A stretch of 64,000 bases of DNA, from NCBI GenBank assembly GCA_963822435.1, contig CAWGHN010000002.1, forward strand, positions 1-64,000. Reading direction: 5' to 3'. This document shows positions 16,106-22,888 of the stretch, in pieces; the first letter of the stretch is position 1, and each line of letters begins with the position of its first letter. The stretch comes from JAUYQR01 sp963822435. GTDB taxonomy: Bacteria; Pseudomonadota; Alphaproteobacteria; Rhodobacterales; Rhodobacteraceae. The translations under genes and the position numbers were made by a program. The notes below the pieces were generated by a model. The model had not been told where the DNA came from, searched no databases, and was given only the letters and a program-made list of their open reading frames with translations.

Positions 16106-17299
16106 ATGCTGGCCGGAAACCGGGTTCTGTTGATCATTGGCGGCGGGATTGCAGCCTACAAGTCGCTTGAGCTGATCCGCCTGTTGCAAAAGGCCGGAGC
16201 ATCGGTGACGCCGGTGCTGACGCGGGCGGGGGCCGAATTTGTCACGCCCTTGTCGGTCAGCGCGCTGGCGGGGGCCAAGGTTTACACCGATCTTTTCGAT
16301 CTGACCGACGAAGCCGAGATGGGGCATATCCAGTTGAGCCGTGCGGCGGATTTGCTGGTGGTGGCGCCTGCGACGGCGGATCTGATGGCGAAGATGGCGG
16401 GGGGGCGTGCGGATGACCTTGCCTCGACCCTGCTTCTGGCGACGGACAAGCGGGTGCTGGCGGCCCCGGCGATGAATGTGCGGATGTGGGAGCATCCGGC
16501 AACGCGGCGCAATCTGGAAGTTTTGCGAGAGGACGGCGTGCTGGTGGTCGGCCCGAACGAGGGCGAGATGGCGTGTGGCGAATACGGGCCGGGGCGGATG
16601 GCGGAACCGGCGGAGATCGTGGCGGCGGTCGCGGCGGCGCTGGGCGGTGGGCCGCTGGCGGGGCGGCATGTGATCGTGACCTCGGGCCCGACGCACGAGC
16701 CGATTGATCCGGTGCGGTATATCGCAAACCGGTCTTCGGGGGCGCAGGGCGCGGCGCTGGCGGCGGCGCTGCGCGATCTGGGGGCAAAGGTGACGTTCGT
16801 GACGGGGCCGGCGGTGGTGCCGGCGCCTGCGGGCGTGACGGTGGTGGCGGTGGAGACGGCGCGGGAGATGGCGGCGGCGGTCGAGGCCGCGCTGCCGGCG
16901 GATGCGGCGGTGATGGCGGCGGCGGTGGCGGATTGGCGGGTGGCCAATGCAGCGGGGCAGAAGTTGAAGAAGGATGGATCTGGGAAGGCCCCGGCGCTGG
17001 AGTTTGCCGAGAATCCGGACATTCTGGCGGCTGTGTCGAAGGGGTCGACGCGGCCCCGGCTGGTGGTCGGATTTGCCGCCGAGACCACCGATGTGGTGGC
17101 CCATGCCACCGACAAGCGGTTGCGCAAGGGCTGCGACTGGATCGTGGCCAACGATGTGTCGCCCGAAACCGGGATCATGGGCGGGGCCGAGAACGCGGTG
17201 GTGCTGATTTCGGACGCCGGGGCCGAGGCCTGGCCCCGGATGGGCAAGGCCGAGGTGGCGCGGCGGCTGGCGGCGCGGATTGCCGAGGCTTTGGCATGA
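16106..17299 (+). CDS. coaBC: phosphopantothenoylcysteine decarboxylase / phosphopantothenate-cysteine ligase
   Basis: This bifunctional enzyme of coenzyme A synthesis joins 4'-phosphopantothenate to cysteine (CTP-dependent, CoaB half) and decarboxylates the product (FMN-dependent, CoaC half). In the 397-residue protein the CoaC half has GGGIAAYKSLELIR, the active-site His in MGHIQLSRAADLLVVAPATA and PAMNVRMW near residue 122. The CoaB half has SGPTHEPIDPVRYIANRSSG, AAVADWRV and KLKKDG. ATG 16106 follows AAAGGGG; a TTG six bases upstream is less likely. It overlaps dut by 4 bp. Confidence 0.97.
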   Translation: MLAGNRVLLIIGGGIAAYKSLELIRLLQKAGASVTPVLTRAGAEFVTPLSVSALAGAKVYTDLFDLTDEAEMGHIQLSRAADLLVVAPATADLMAKMAGGRADDLASTLLLATDKRVLAAPAMNVRMWEHPATRRNLEVLREDGVLVVGPNEGEMACGEYGPGRMAEPAEIVAAVAAALGGGPLAGRHVIVTSGPTHEPIDPVRYIANRSSGAQGAALAAALRDLGAKVTFVTGPAVVPAPAGVTVVAVETAREMAAAVEAALPADAAVMAAAVADWRVANAAGQKLKKDGSGKAPALEFAENPDILAAVSKGSTRPRLVVGFAAETTDVVAHATDKRLRKGCDWIVANDVSPETGIMGGAENAVVLISDAGAEAWPRMGKAEVARRLAARIAEALA

Positions 17300-17763
17300 G
17301 GCCGGTGTTGCGGGTGCTGTGGGAGGAATGGGCGGACCGGGAGTTGCCGTTGCCGTCGTATGAAACCGCTGGCGCGGCGGGGGCGGACATTCGTGCGAAC
17401 CTGAGGCCAGAGGAGCGTGGGGCGGGTGTGACGCTGGCGCCGATGGAGCGGCGGATCGTGGCGACGGGCTTGCGGGTGGAGATACCTTTGGGCTTCGAGA
17501 TGCAGATCCGGCCACGGTCGGGGTTGGCGTTGAAGCACGGGATCACGCTGCCGAACACTCCGGGCACGATCGACAGCGACTATCGCGGGGCTTTGGGGGT
17601 GGCGTTGGTCAACCTTGGGGCGGAGCCTTACACCGTGCGCCATGGCGACCGGATCGCGCAGATGATCGTGGCGCCGGTGGTGCAAGTGGCGTTCGAGGTG
17701 GTGGAGGTCTTGGGCGATACCGCGCGGGGGGCCGGGGGATTTGGCTCGACGGGGCGGTCTTGA
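17296..17763 (+). CDS. dut: deoxyuridine 5'-triphosphate nucleotidohydrolase (dUTPase)
   Basis: This trimeric dUTPase hydrolyses dUTP to dUMP and pyrophosphate, keeping uracil out of DNA. All five family motifs are present in 155 residues: AGAAGADIRAN, PRSGLALKHG, NTPGTIDSDYRG (catalytic Asp), GDRIAQMIVAP and the C-terminal RGAGGFGSTGR phosphate arm. The ATG overlaps the coaBC stop (ATGA), and the stop overlaps the TTG start of the next gene. coaBC-dut adjacency is conserved in many proteobacteria. Confidence 0.97.
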   Translation: MRPVLRVLWEEWADRELPLPSYETAGAAGADIRANLRPEERGAGVTLAPMERRIVATGLRVEIPLGFEMQIRPRSGLALKHGITLPNTPGTIDSDYRGALGVALVNLGAEPYTVRHGDRIAQMIVAPVVQVAFEVVEVLGDTARGAGGFGSTGRS

Positions 17764-18800
17764 TCGGGCTTTTGGGGTTCCTTGCGATCTGGGGCGCGTC
17801 GCGGTGGTTCGGCTGGCGGCAGGGCGTGCTGTGGCCTGTGCTGGCGCTGTGGTGGGTGGTGATCATGGTCAGCCACCTGCCCGTTGCCGGGGATAACCCG
17901 GTGCGCCGGGTGATCGGCGGGGAGTTCGAGGGGTGGCTGGTGTTCGGCCTGTTGGCGGCGCTGGCGCTGGCGTATCGGGCGCTGTTGTCGGGGCTTCGGG
18001 CGCGCAAGGTGGTGCCGGAAGTGGCGGCGGTGCCGGAGGGGCGGTTTCGCCCGGCGGAACTGGACCGCTATGCCCGCCACATCATGCTGCGCGAGATCGG
18101 GGGGCCGGGGCAGGGGGCGCTGAAGCGCGCGCGTGTGCTGGTGGTGGGCGCGGGGGGCCTTGGGTCGCCGGTGCTGCTGTATCTGGCGGCGAGCGGGGTG
18201 GGGGTGATCGGGGTTGTCGATGATGATGTGGTGGAAAACTCGAACCTCCAGCGGCAGGTGATCCATGCCGACCAGCGGATCGGGATGCCGAAGGTGTTTT
18301 CGGCCGAGGTCGCGATGCGGGCGCTGAACCCGTTCATCGAGGTGCGGCCGTATAACCGGCGGCTGGACGCGGGGTCGGCGGCGGCGCTGGTTGGCGAGTA
18401 TGATCTGGTGGTGGACGGGACCGACAGTTTCGCGGCGCGGGAGCTGGTGAATCGGGTGTGCGTGGCGGCGGGCAAGCCGTTGGTCTGGGGGGCGATCACG
18501 CAGTGGGAGGGGCAGGTGGCGGTCCTGGACCCGGCGCGGGGTGGGCCGTGTTACGCCTGCATTTTTCCGGAGCGGCCGGCGGCGGGGCTGGTGCCTACCT
18601 GCGCCGAGGCCGGGGTGGCGGCGCCGTTGCCGGGGGTGATCGGGGCGTTGATGGCGATGGAGGCGGTGAAGGTGATCACCGGGGCTGGCGAGCCCTTGCG
18701 GGGGCGGCTGATGATCCATGATGCCTTGTATGGCGAGAGCCGGGTGATCGGGGTCAAGCGGCGGGTGGATTGCCCGGTGTGCGGAACGGCGCGGGGCTAG
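17760..18800 (+). CDS. moeB: membrane-anchored MoeB/ThiF-type E1 adenylyltransferase
   Basis: The C-terminal ~250 residues are a molybdopterin-synthase adenylyltransferase/ThiF domain that activates the C-terminal glycine of a ubiquitin-like sulfur carrier such as MoaD or ThiS with ATP. It has the substrate arm YARHIMLREIGGPGQ, the nucleotide loop GAGGLGSPVLLYLAASGVG, DDDVVENSNLQRQ, Cys in LVPTCAEAG and two zinc CxxC pairs (CYACIF and CPVCGT). The first ~85 residues instead contain two or three hydrophobic segments (about 2-18, 22-40 and 58-80), so the enzyme is probably held at the inner membrane. TTG 17760 overlaps the dut stop, implying coupling. Length (346) exceeds the ~250 of soluble MoeB. 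Confidence 0.9.
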   Translation: MIGLLGFLAIWGASRWFGWRQGVLWPVLALWWVVIMVSHLPVAGDNPVRRVIGGEFEGWLVFGLLAALALAYRALLSGLRARKVVPEVAAVPEGRFRPAELDRYARHIMLREIGGPGQGALKRARVLVVGAGGLGSPVLLYLAASGVGVIGVVDDDVVENSNLQRQVIHADQRIGMPKVFSAEVAMRALNPFIEVRPYNRRLDAGSAAALVGEYDLVVDGTDSFAARELVNRVCVAAGKPLVWGAITQWEGQVAVLDPARGGPCYACIFPERPAAGLVPTCAEAGVAAPLPGVIGALMAMEAVKVITGAGEPLRGRLMIHDALYGESRVIGVKRRVDCPVCGTARG

Positions 18801-18820
18801 TGTCCCACGGTGGGACATTT
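18801..18820. repeat. 20-bp palindrome directly after moeB, second copy
   Basis: TGTCCCACGGTGGGACATTT begins on the base after the moeB stop codon. The same 20 bases begin on the base after the gshB stop at 11056. The stem is GTCCCAC/GTGGGAC around one base. Both copies lie at convergent gene ends, so termination or a protein-binding site is possible. Confidence 0.8.
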
Positions 18821-18882
18821 TGAGGGTTCAGCGAAATCAAGGGGTTGATGGCGCGCGTTAAGGATTTGTCAGGGATTGACGA

Positions 18883-19459
18883 TCAGGCAGGGCGCGGGTC
18901 TTTGGCGATGTGGGCCTCTGCCGCCGGAGTTGAGAGGCGGTTGAGGATCGGGTTGCGGTGCGGGTGGTGGCCAAAGCGCTTGATCACCGCGCGGATCGTG
19001 GCGTTTTGCGCGCGGATGCGGTCGGCGGTCGTGGACAGGGCCGCCGGAAGATCGGCGATCAGGTGTTCGGACAGGCGGTCCAACAGGGTGTGCCGGGTGA
19101 GATGGTCGGGGCCTTCGCAAGGGCCAAGGGCGACGGTGCAAAAGAGCTGTTCCCACGGGCGAACGGCGTGGCATGTCCGTTCGGCAGAGCGTCGAGTGTG
19201 AGGCGATTGGCCTTGATGTCTTTGGCAAAGGCGTCGGGCGTGGTGCGCCAGAGCGAGCGGGGAAGCTGGTCTGGCGCGACCAGCAGGGCGAGCCTGCCAC
19301 GCGGGTCAGATCGGCGAAATGGGCGCAGATTTCACCGTCCATGCCGCCCTGCATCCGGCCGTGGATCCTGCGGTTGACGTCGGACTGATCTGTCCAGAAC
19401 CCGGTGCCGGGGAGCCAGACTTGCAGGACATCTTCGGGATCGTGAGGCGGTGCTGTCAT
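18883..19459 (-). pseudogene. DUF924 family gene with two frameshifts
   Basis: Three frames, read in order, make one DUF924-type protein. The first runs from MTAPPHDPEDVLQVWL (ATG 19459) to HFADLTRVAG. The second covers RLALLVAPDQLPRSLWR to DALPNGHA. The third covers VRPWEQLFCTVALG to FGHHPHRNPILNR and the stop at 18883. The breaks fall near 19290-19300 and 19165-19178, and each equals a one-base loss. DUF924 is a helical family of unknown function with the LLDQFPRN-like signature seen here. Either the gene is decayed or the sequence carries two small errors. It converges on moeB, and the next gene, amidase, is also minus. Confidence 0.8.
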
Positions 19460-19492
19460 GCCGATAGCCAATCCGATTTGGGCGGCGATCGG

Positions 19493-20887
19493 TCAGCGGG
19501 CCGATGCTGGCAAGACCGGGGTGACGGGTGGAATCTCGGGGGCGAGAAGGTCGGCCATGTCAAGAAGCAGGTCTTCGCGGCCCCGGTCGGCGAGGATCTG
19601 GATGCCCAAGGGATGCGTCGCGGTGCGGCCCGTGGTGATGGTGAGGCCGGGGAGGCCCATGAAGGGTGGGACGATCTGGGGCATCTGCGCCTCGATCACT
19701 TCGGCGAAGGCTTCGGGTGACGAGGTGTCGTAATGATCGGGGAAGGGCAGGCGGCCGGAGACGGGGGTGAGAAGGACCGGCCAGTCGGCGAAGAACAGGC
19801 GCCAGAGCCGGGCGAGGCGGGCGCGGGACTGGAGCGCGCGCATGAAGCCGTTGAGCGTTGGGGGTGGGGCGAAGTTCGACAGTTCACGGTGGACGAAGCT
19901 GGCGTCGGGGTCGGCTTCGCGGGCGACCGCGTCGGCGCCGCCGAGGGAGAATTCGGCCAGCCAGAGGGTGAGTTGCAGTTCCATCGCTTCGCGGAACGGC
20001 GGTAGGGCGGGTTCGCCGATGTCCCAGCCGTGGGCTTCGAGGGTTCTGGCGGTGGCGGTGAGGGCGTCGCGGAGTGCGGGGTCGGTGTCGAGGCCGTCGG
20101 GGGTGAGGGCGAGCGCGGCGCGTTTGGGGTAGGGGGCGGCGGTGGCGGGCGTCCACCACGGATCGCGCGGATCGGGCTGCGAAAGGGCAGCCAGCCCAAG
20201 CCGCAGGTCGGCGGCGGAGCGGGCGAGGGGGCCAGAGGTGGCCATGAGTTGCCCGCCGATCAGCCGGTCGCCTGCGGTGGCGTTGAACGCCGGGACGCGA
20301 CCCAAGCCGGGGCGGATGCCGTGGATGCCGCAGGCGTAGGCCGGGTAGCGGATCGATCCGGCGATGTCGGTGCCGTGGCCGATGGCACCAAGGCCGGCAG
20401 CGGTGGCGGAGGCGGCCCCGCCCGACGAGCCGCCGGGGGTGAGGCCGGGAAAGCCGGGGTTTTGCGTGGCACCGTGGAGCGCGTTGCGGGTGAACCAGCG
20501 GAGCGAAAAGGCCGGTGTGTTGGTGCGCCCGACGATGATTGCCCCCGCGCGGCGGAGGTTGGCGACCGGCGGGCTGTCTTCGGCGGCGATGAGGCTGGAC
20601 TGGATGCGCAGGCCGTTGGTGGTGGCCTGCCCCTGCTGGTCGATGTTGACCTTGACCGTGACCGGGACGCCCGCGAGGGGGCCGGGGTCTTCGCCGCGCG
20701 CGAGGGCCGCGTCGATGCTGCGGGCAGCGGTGAGGGCCTGATCGTCCATCCGCTGCACGATGGCGTTCAGGGCGGGGTTCAGACGGTCGATCCGGGCGAG
20801 GGTGGCGCGGGTCGCCTCCTCCGCCGAGATCTGGCGGGTGCGGATACGCTGCGCGAGAGCGGTGGCGGTGAGGGTGGTGGAATCCAT
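19493..20887 (-). CDS. amidase (amidase signature family)
   Basis: A 464-residue amidase-signature hydrolase that cleaves small amides or aryl-acyl amides. The Ser-cisSer-Lys triad regions are visible: Lys in VPVTVKVNIDQ, the Gly/Ser-rich signature TPGGSSGGAASATAAG and the nucleophile region HGTDIAGSIRYPAYACG. Substrate cannot be assigned; the family includes GatA but this protein lacks a GatB/GatC neighbour. ATG 20887 has AGGAGG five bases before it. The gene ends 33 bp before the frameshifted DUF924 gene on the same strand, and its 5' side faces the repeat-rich gap to the ABC binding protein. Confidence 0.9.
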   Translation of the reverse strand: MDSTTLTATALAQRIRTRQISAEEATRATLARIDRLNPALNAIVQRMDDQALTAARSIDAALARGEDPGPLAGVPVTVKVNIDQQGQATTNGLRIQSSLIAAEDSPPVANLRRAGAIIVGRTNTPAFSLRWFTRNALHGATQNPGFPGLTPGGSSGGAASATAAGLGAIGHGTDIAGSIRYPAYACGIHGIRPGLGRVPAFNATAGDRLIGGQLMATSGPLARSAADLRLGLAALSQPDPRDPWWTPATAAPYPKRAALALTPDGLDTDPALRDALTATARTLEAHGWDIGEPALPPFREAMELQLTLWLAEFSLGGADAVAREADPDASFVHRELSNFAPPPTLNGFMRALQSRARLARLWRLFFADWPVLLTPVSGRLPFPDHYDTSSPEAFAEVIEAQMPQIVPPFMGLPGLTITTGRTATHPLGIQILADRGREDLLLDMADLLAPEIPPVTPVLPASAR

Positions 20888-20961
20888 CGGGGCCTCCTGT
20901 CGTTTCGGGAAGGGTGACCCGGATGGCGCGCGATGGGAAGGGGGGCGCGTGACGCCGCCCT

Positions 20962-21060
20962 GAACAGCGAGGGGGTTCACACCCCTCGCGCTCCGCCCCG
21001 AACAGCGAGGGGGTTCACACCCCTCGCGCTCCCCGTGGGATATTTCTGCAAAGAGGAAGG
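20962..21060 (+). repeat. tandem hairpin duplication plus dispersed repeat, copy 3
   Basis: The 317-bp gap between amidase and the ABC binding protein holds a 38-bp unit present twice (20962-20999 and 21000-21033). Each unit contains a hairpin GCGAGGGGG-TTCACA-CCCCTCGC. The second unit runs into GTGGGATATTT and CTGCAAAGAGGAAGG, the tail of the dispersed repeat. No other gene or clear promoter box is visible in 20888-21204, apart from a GGAG ribosome site before 21205. Confidence 0.85.
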
Positions 21061-21204
21061 AGCGTTGCGTGGCGCGCAATTTGGCACGGCGGGTGGGGAA
21101 GGGGGCGTTTGTGCGCTGAGGGCGGGATGCGGTGGATCGCGCCCTTGCATCGGCGAAGGCGCATGGCATAGTCGTGCGGAATGAACAAACGGGGAGCCTG
21201 ACCG

Positions 21205-21990
21205 ATGAAATTGACCGCCGCCGCCCTTGTGGGGCTTGGCCTTTTTGCAGCGCCTGCCTTGGCGCAAGACGTGCCTGATCTTGCGGGCCGCGAGATTGTC
21301 GTGGTGACGGAGAACGCCTATCCGCCGCTGCAGTTTCTGGACAAGGACGGCACGGCGATCGGCTGGGAATACGACGCGATGGCGGAAATCGCCAAGCGGC
21401 TGAACGCGACGGTGAAGTATGAAAACATCAGCTGGGACGCGATGATCCCGGCGGTGTCGGAAGGCCAGTTCGACCTTGGTATGACGGGGATCACGATTAA
21501 GGACGACCGCAAGGAGAAGGTCGATTTCTCGGACCCCTACATGCGGTCGGAGATGCTGATGATCGTGCGCGGCGATGAGGCGCGGTTCACCGATGCGGCG
21601 AGTTTCGCGGCGATCCCGGAGCTGTTGGTCAGCGCGCAGCCTGGCACCTCGCCGTTCTACGCCGCGATCTACAACATTCTGGACGGCAACGAGGAAAATC
21701 CGCGGGTGATCAAGTTCGAGACCTTTGGCGCGGGGCTGGAGGCGTTGAAGGCGGGGGATGTGGATCTGACGTTGTCGGATTCGACGGCGGCAAACGGCTA
21801 TGTGGCCGCGTCGAACGGCGGGCTGAAGATCATCGGCGAGCCGCTGGCCAGCGAGGATTTCGGGTTCATCTTCCCCAAGGGCAGCGATCTGGTGGCACCG
21901 ATCAACGCGGCGATTGCGGCGATGAAGGCGGATGGCACGATGGACGCGCTGAACCAGAAGTGGTTCGTCGACTACAAGATGGGTGAGTAA
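21205..21990 (+). CDS. polar amino-acid ABC transporter substrate-binding protein
   Basis: A 261-residue periplasmic binding protein. A signal peptide at 1-21 ends ALAQ. The mature protein is a type II (family 3) solute-binding fold with VVVTENAYPPLQFLD, DLGMTGITIKDDRKEKVDFSDPY and LTLSDSTAANGYVA, typical of amino-acid binders. GGAG precedes the ATG. The permease follows after 39 bases. No ATP-binding subunit lies within reach, so the pair must use one encoded elsewhere. The ligand cannot be read from the sequence. Confidence 0.92.
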   Translation: MKLTAAALVGLGLFAAPALAQDVPDLAGREIVVVTENAYPPLQFLDKDGTAIGWEYDAMAEIAKRLNATVKYENISWDAMIPAVSEGQFDLGMTGITIKDDRKEKVDFSDPYMRSEMLMIVRGDEARFTDAASFAAIPELLVSAQPGTSPFYAAIYNILDGNEENPRVIKFETFGAGLEALKAGDVDLTLSDSTAANGYVAASNGGLKIIGEPLASEDFGFIFPKGSDLVAPINAAIAAMKADGTMDALNQKWFVDYKMGE

Positions 21991-22029
21991 GGGCGGCGGC
22001 GCCCCGGCGATGTGCCGGGGCTGCTTGGC

Positions 22030-22836
22030 ATGAATTCGTCCTCTGATCCTGACCGCGACTTTCCCTGGTGGCTGGTGATCGTGGCGGTCACCGGCGCGTG
22101 GCTGTTTTACGAGGTCTGGGCGAGCGCGGTTTATTCGGCGGCGCTGGACACCTTGTCGAAGGGCATCTGGATCACCGCGCTGGTGACGGTGGTGGCCTAT
22201 GCGGGGGCCTGCACGCTGGGGCTTTTGCTGGCGGTGGCGGGGATGTCGCGGCGCATTGTGTTGCGGCAGGCGGCGCGGCTTTACATCGAGGTGATGCGCG
22301 GTGTGCCGATCATCGTGCTGTTGCTGTATGTGGCCTTTGTGGTGACGCCGGGCTTTGTGGTGGCGTGGAACTGGATCGCAGAGCCCTTGGGATTCGAGGC
22401 GTTGCGAGGTCGGGATGTGCCGTTGCTGTGGCGGGCGGTCGCGGCGCTGATGCTGGCCTATTCGGCGTTTCTGGCCGAGATCTTTCGGGCCGGATTGCAG
22501 GCGGTGGACACGGGGCAGATCGAGGCGGCGAAGGCCTTGGGCCTGAACGGCTGGCAGCGCTTTCGCCATATCGTCTTTCCGCAGGCGTTCCGGATGGTGT
22601 TGCCGCCCCTGGGCAATGACTTTGTCGCGATGGTGAAGGATTCCTCCTTGGTGTCGGTGCTGGGGGTGACGGACATCACGCAGTTGGGCAAGGTCACGGC
22701 GGCGGGGAATTTTCGGTATTTCGAGACTTACAATGTGGTGGCACTGCTTTACCTGACGATGACGATCGGGTTGTCGCTGGTGCTGCGGCGGGTTGAGTCG
22801 CGGCTGCGCGCACGGTCGGGCGGGGGTGAGCGCTGA
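22030..22836 (+). CDS. polar amino-acid ABC transporter permease
   Basis: A 268-residue inner-membrane permease of the HisM/GlnP family. Helices lie at about 15-35, 45-70, 85-105, 130-150, 190-210 and 230-250. The EAA loop that docks the ATPase reads EAAKALGLNGWQRFRHIVFPQA, and the family's EVMRGVPIIVLLLYVAF is present upstream. Only one permease gene is present, so a homodimer is likely. I chose ATG 22030; GTG 22012 would add six residues. It follows the binding protein gene and is trailed by copy 4 of the repeat, then the M3 peptidase. Confidence 0.9.
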   Translation: MNSSSDPDRDFPWWLVIVAVTGAWLFYEVWASAVYSAALDTLSKGIWITALVTVVAYAGACTLGLLLAVAGMSRRIVLRQAARLYIEVMRGVPIIVLLLYVAFVVTPGFVVAWNWIAEPLGFEALRGRDVPLLWRAVAALMLAYSAFLAEIFRAGLQAVDTGQIEAAKALGLNGWQRFRHIVFPQAFRMVLPPLGNDFVAMVKDSSLVSVLGVTDITQLGKVTAAGNFRYFETYNVVALLYLTMTIGLSLVLRRVESRLRARSGGGER

Positions 22837-22844
22837 GAGGCCCG

Positions 22845-22883
22845 GAGCCTCCGGCGGGGATATTTTTGGACAGATGAAAGGGT
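22845..22883 (+). repeat. dispersed repeat, copy 4, supplying a ribosome site
   Basis: The core GCCTCCGGCGGGGATATTT lies at 22847-22865, followed by TTGGACAGATGAAAGGG. It fills almost the whole gap between the permease stop and the M3 peptidase start. Its last bases, AAAGGG, sit six bases before the chosen peptidase ATG, so the repeat tail acts as the Shine-Dalgarno sequence. Confidence 0.8.
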
Positions 22884-22888
22884 TTGGT

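Noticed and set aside
11056..18820. The two identical 20-bp palindromes as attachment sites of an island
   Set aside because: The enclosed genes (comM, cobU, rpoH, coaBC, dut, moeB) are core genes, and there is no integrase or tRNA.
20962..21033. The two 38-bp units as a short CRISPR array
   Set aside because: There are only two adjoining units with no spacers and no cas genes.
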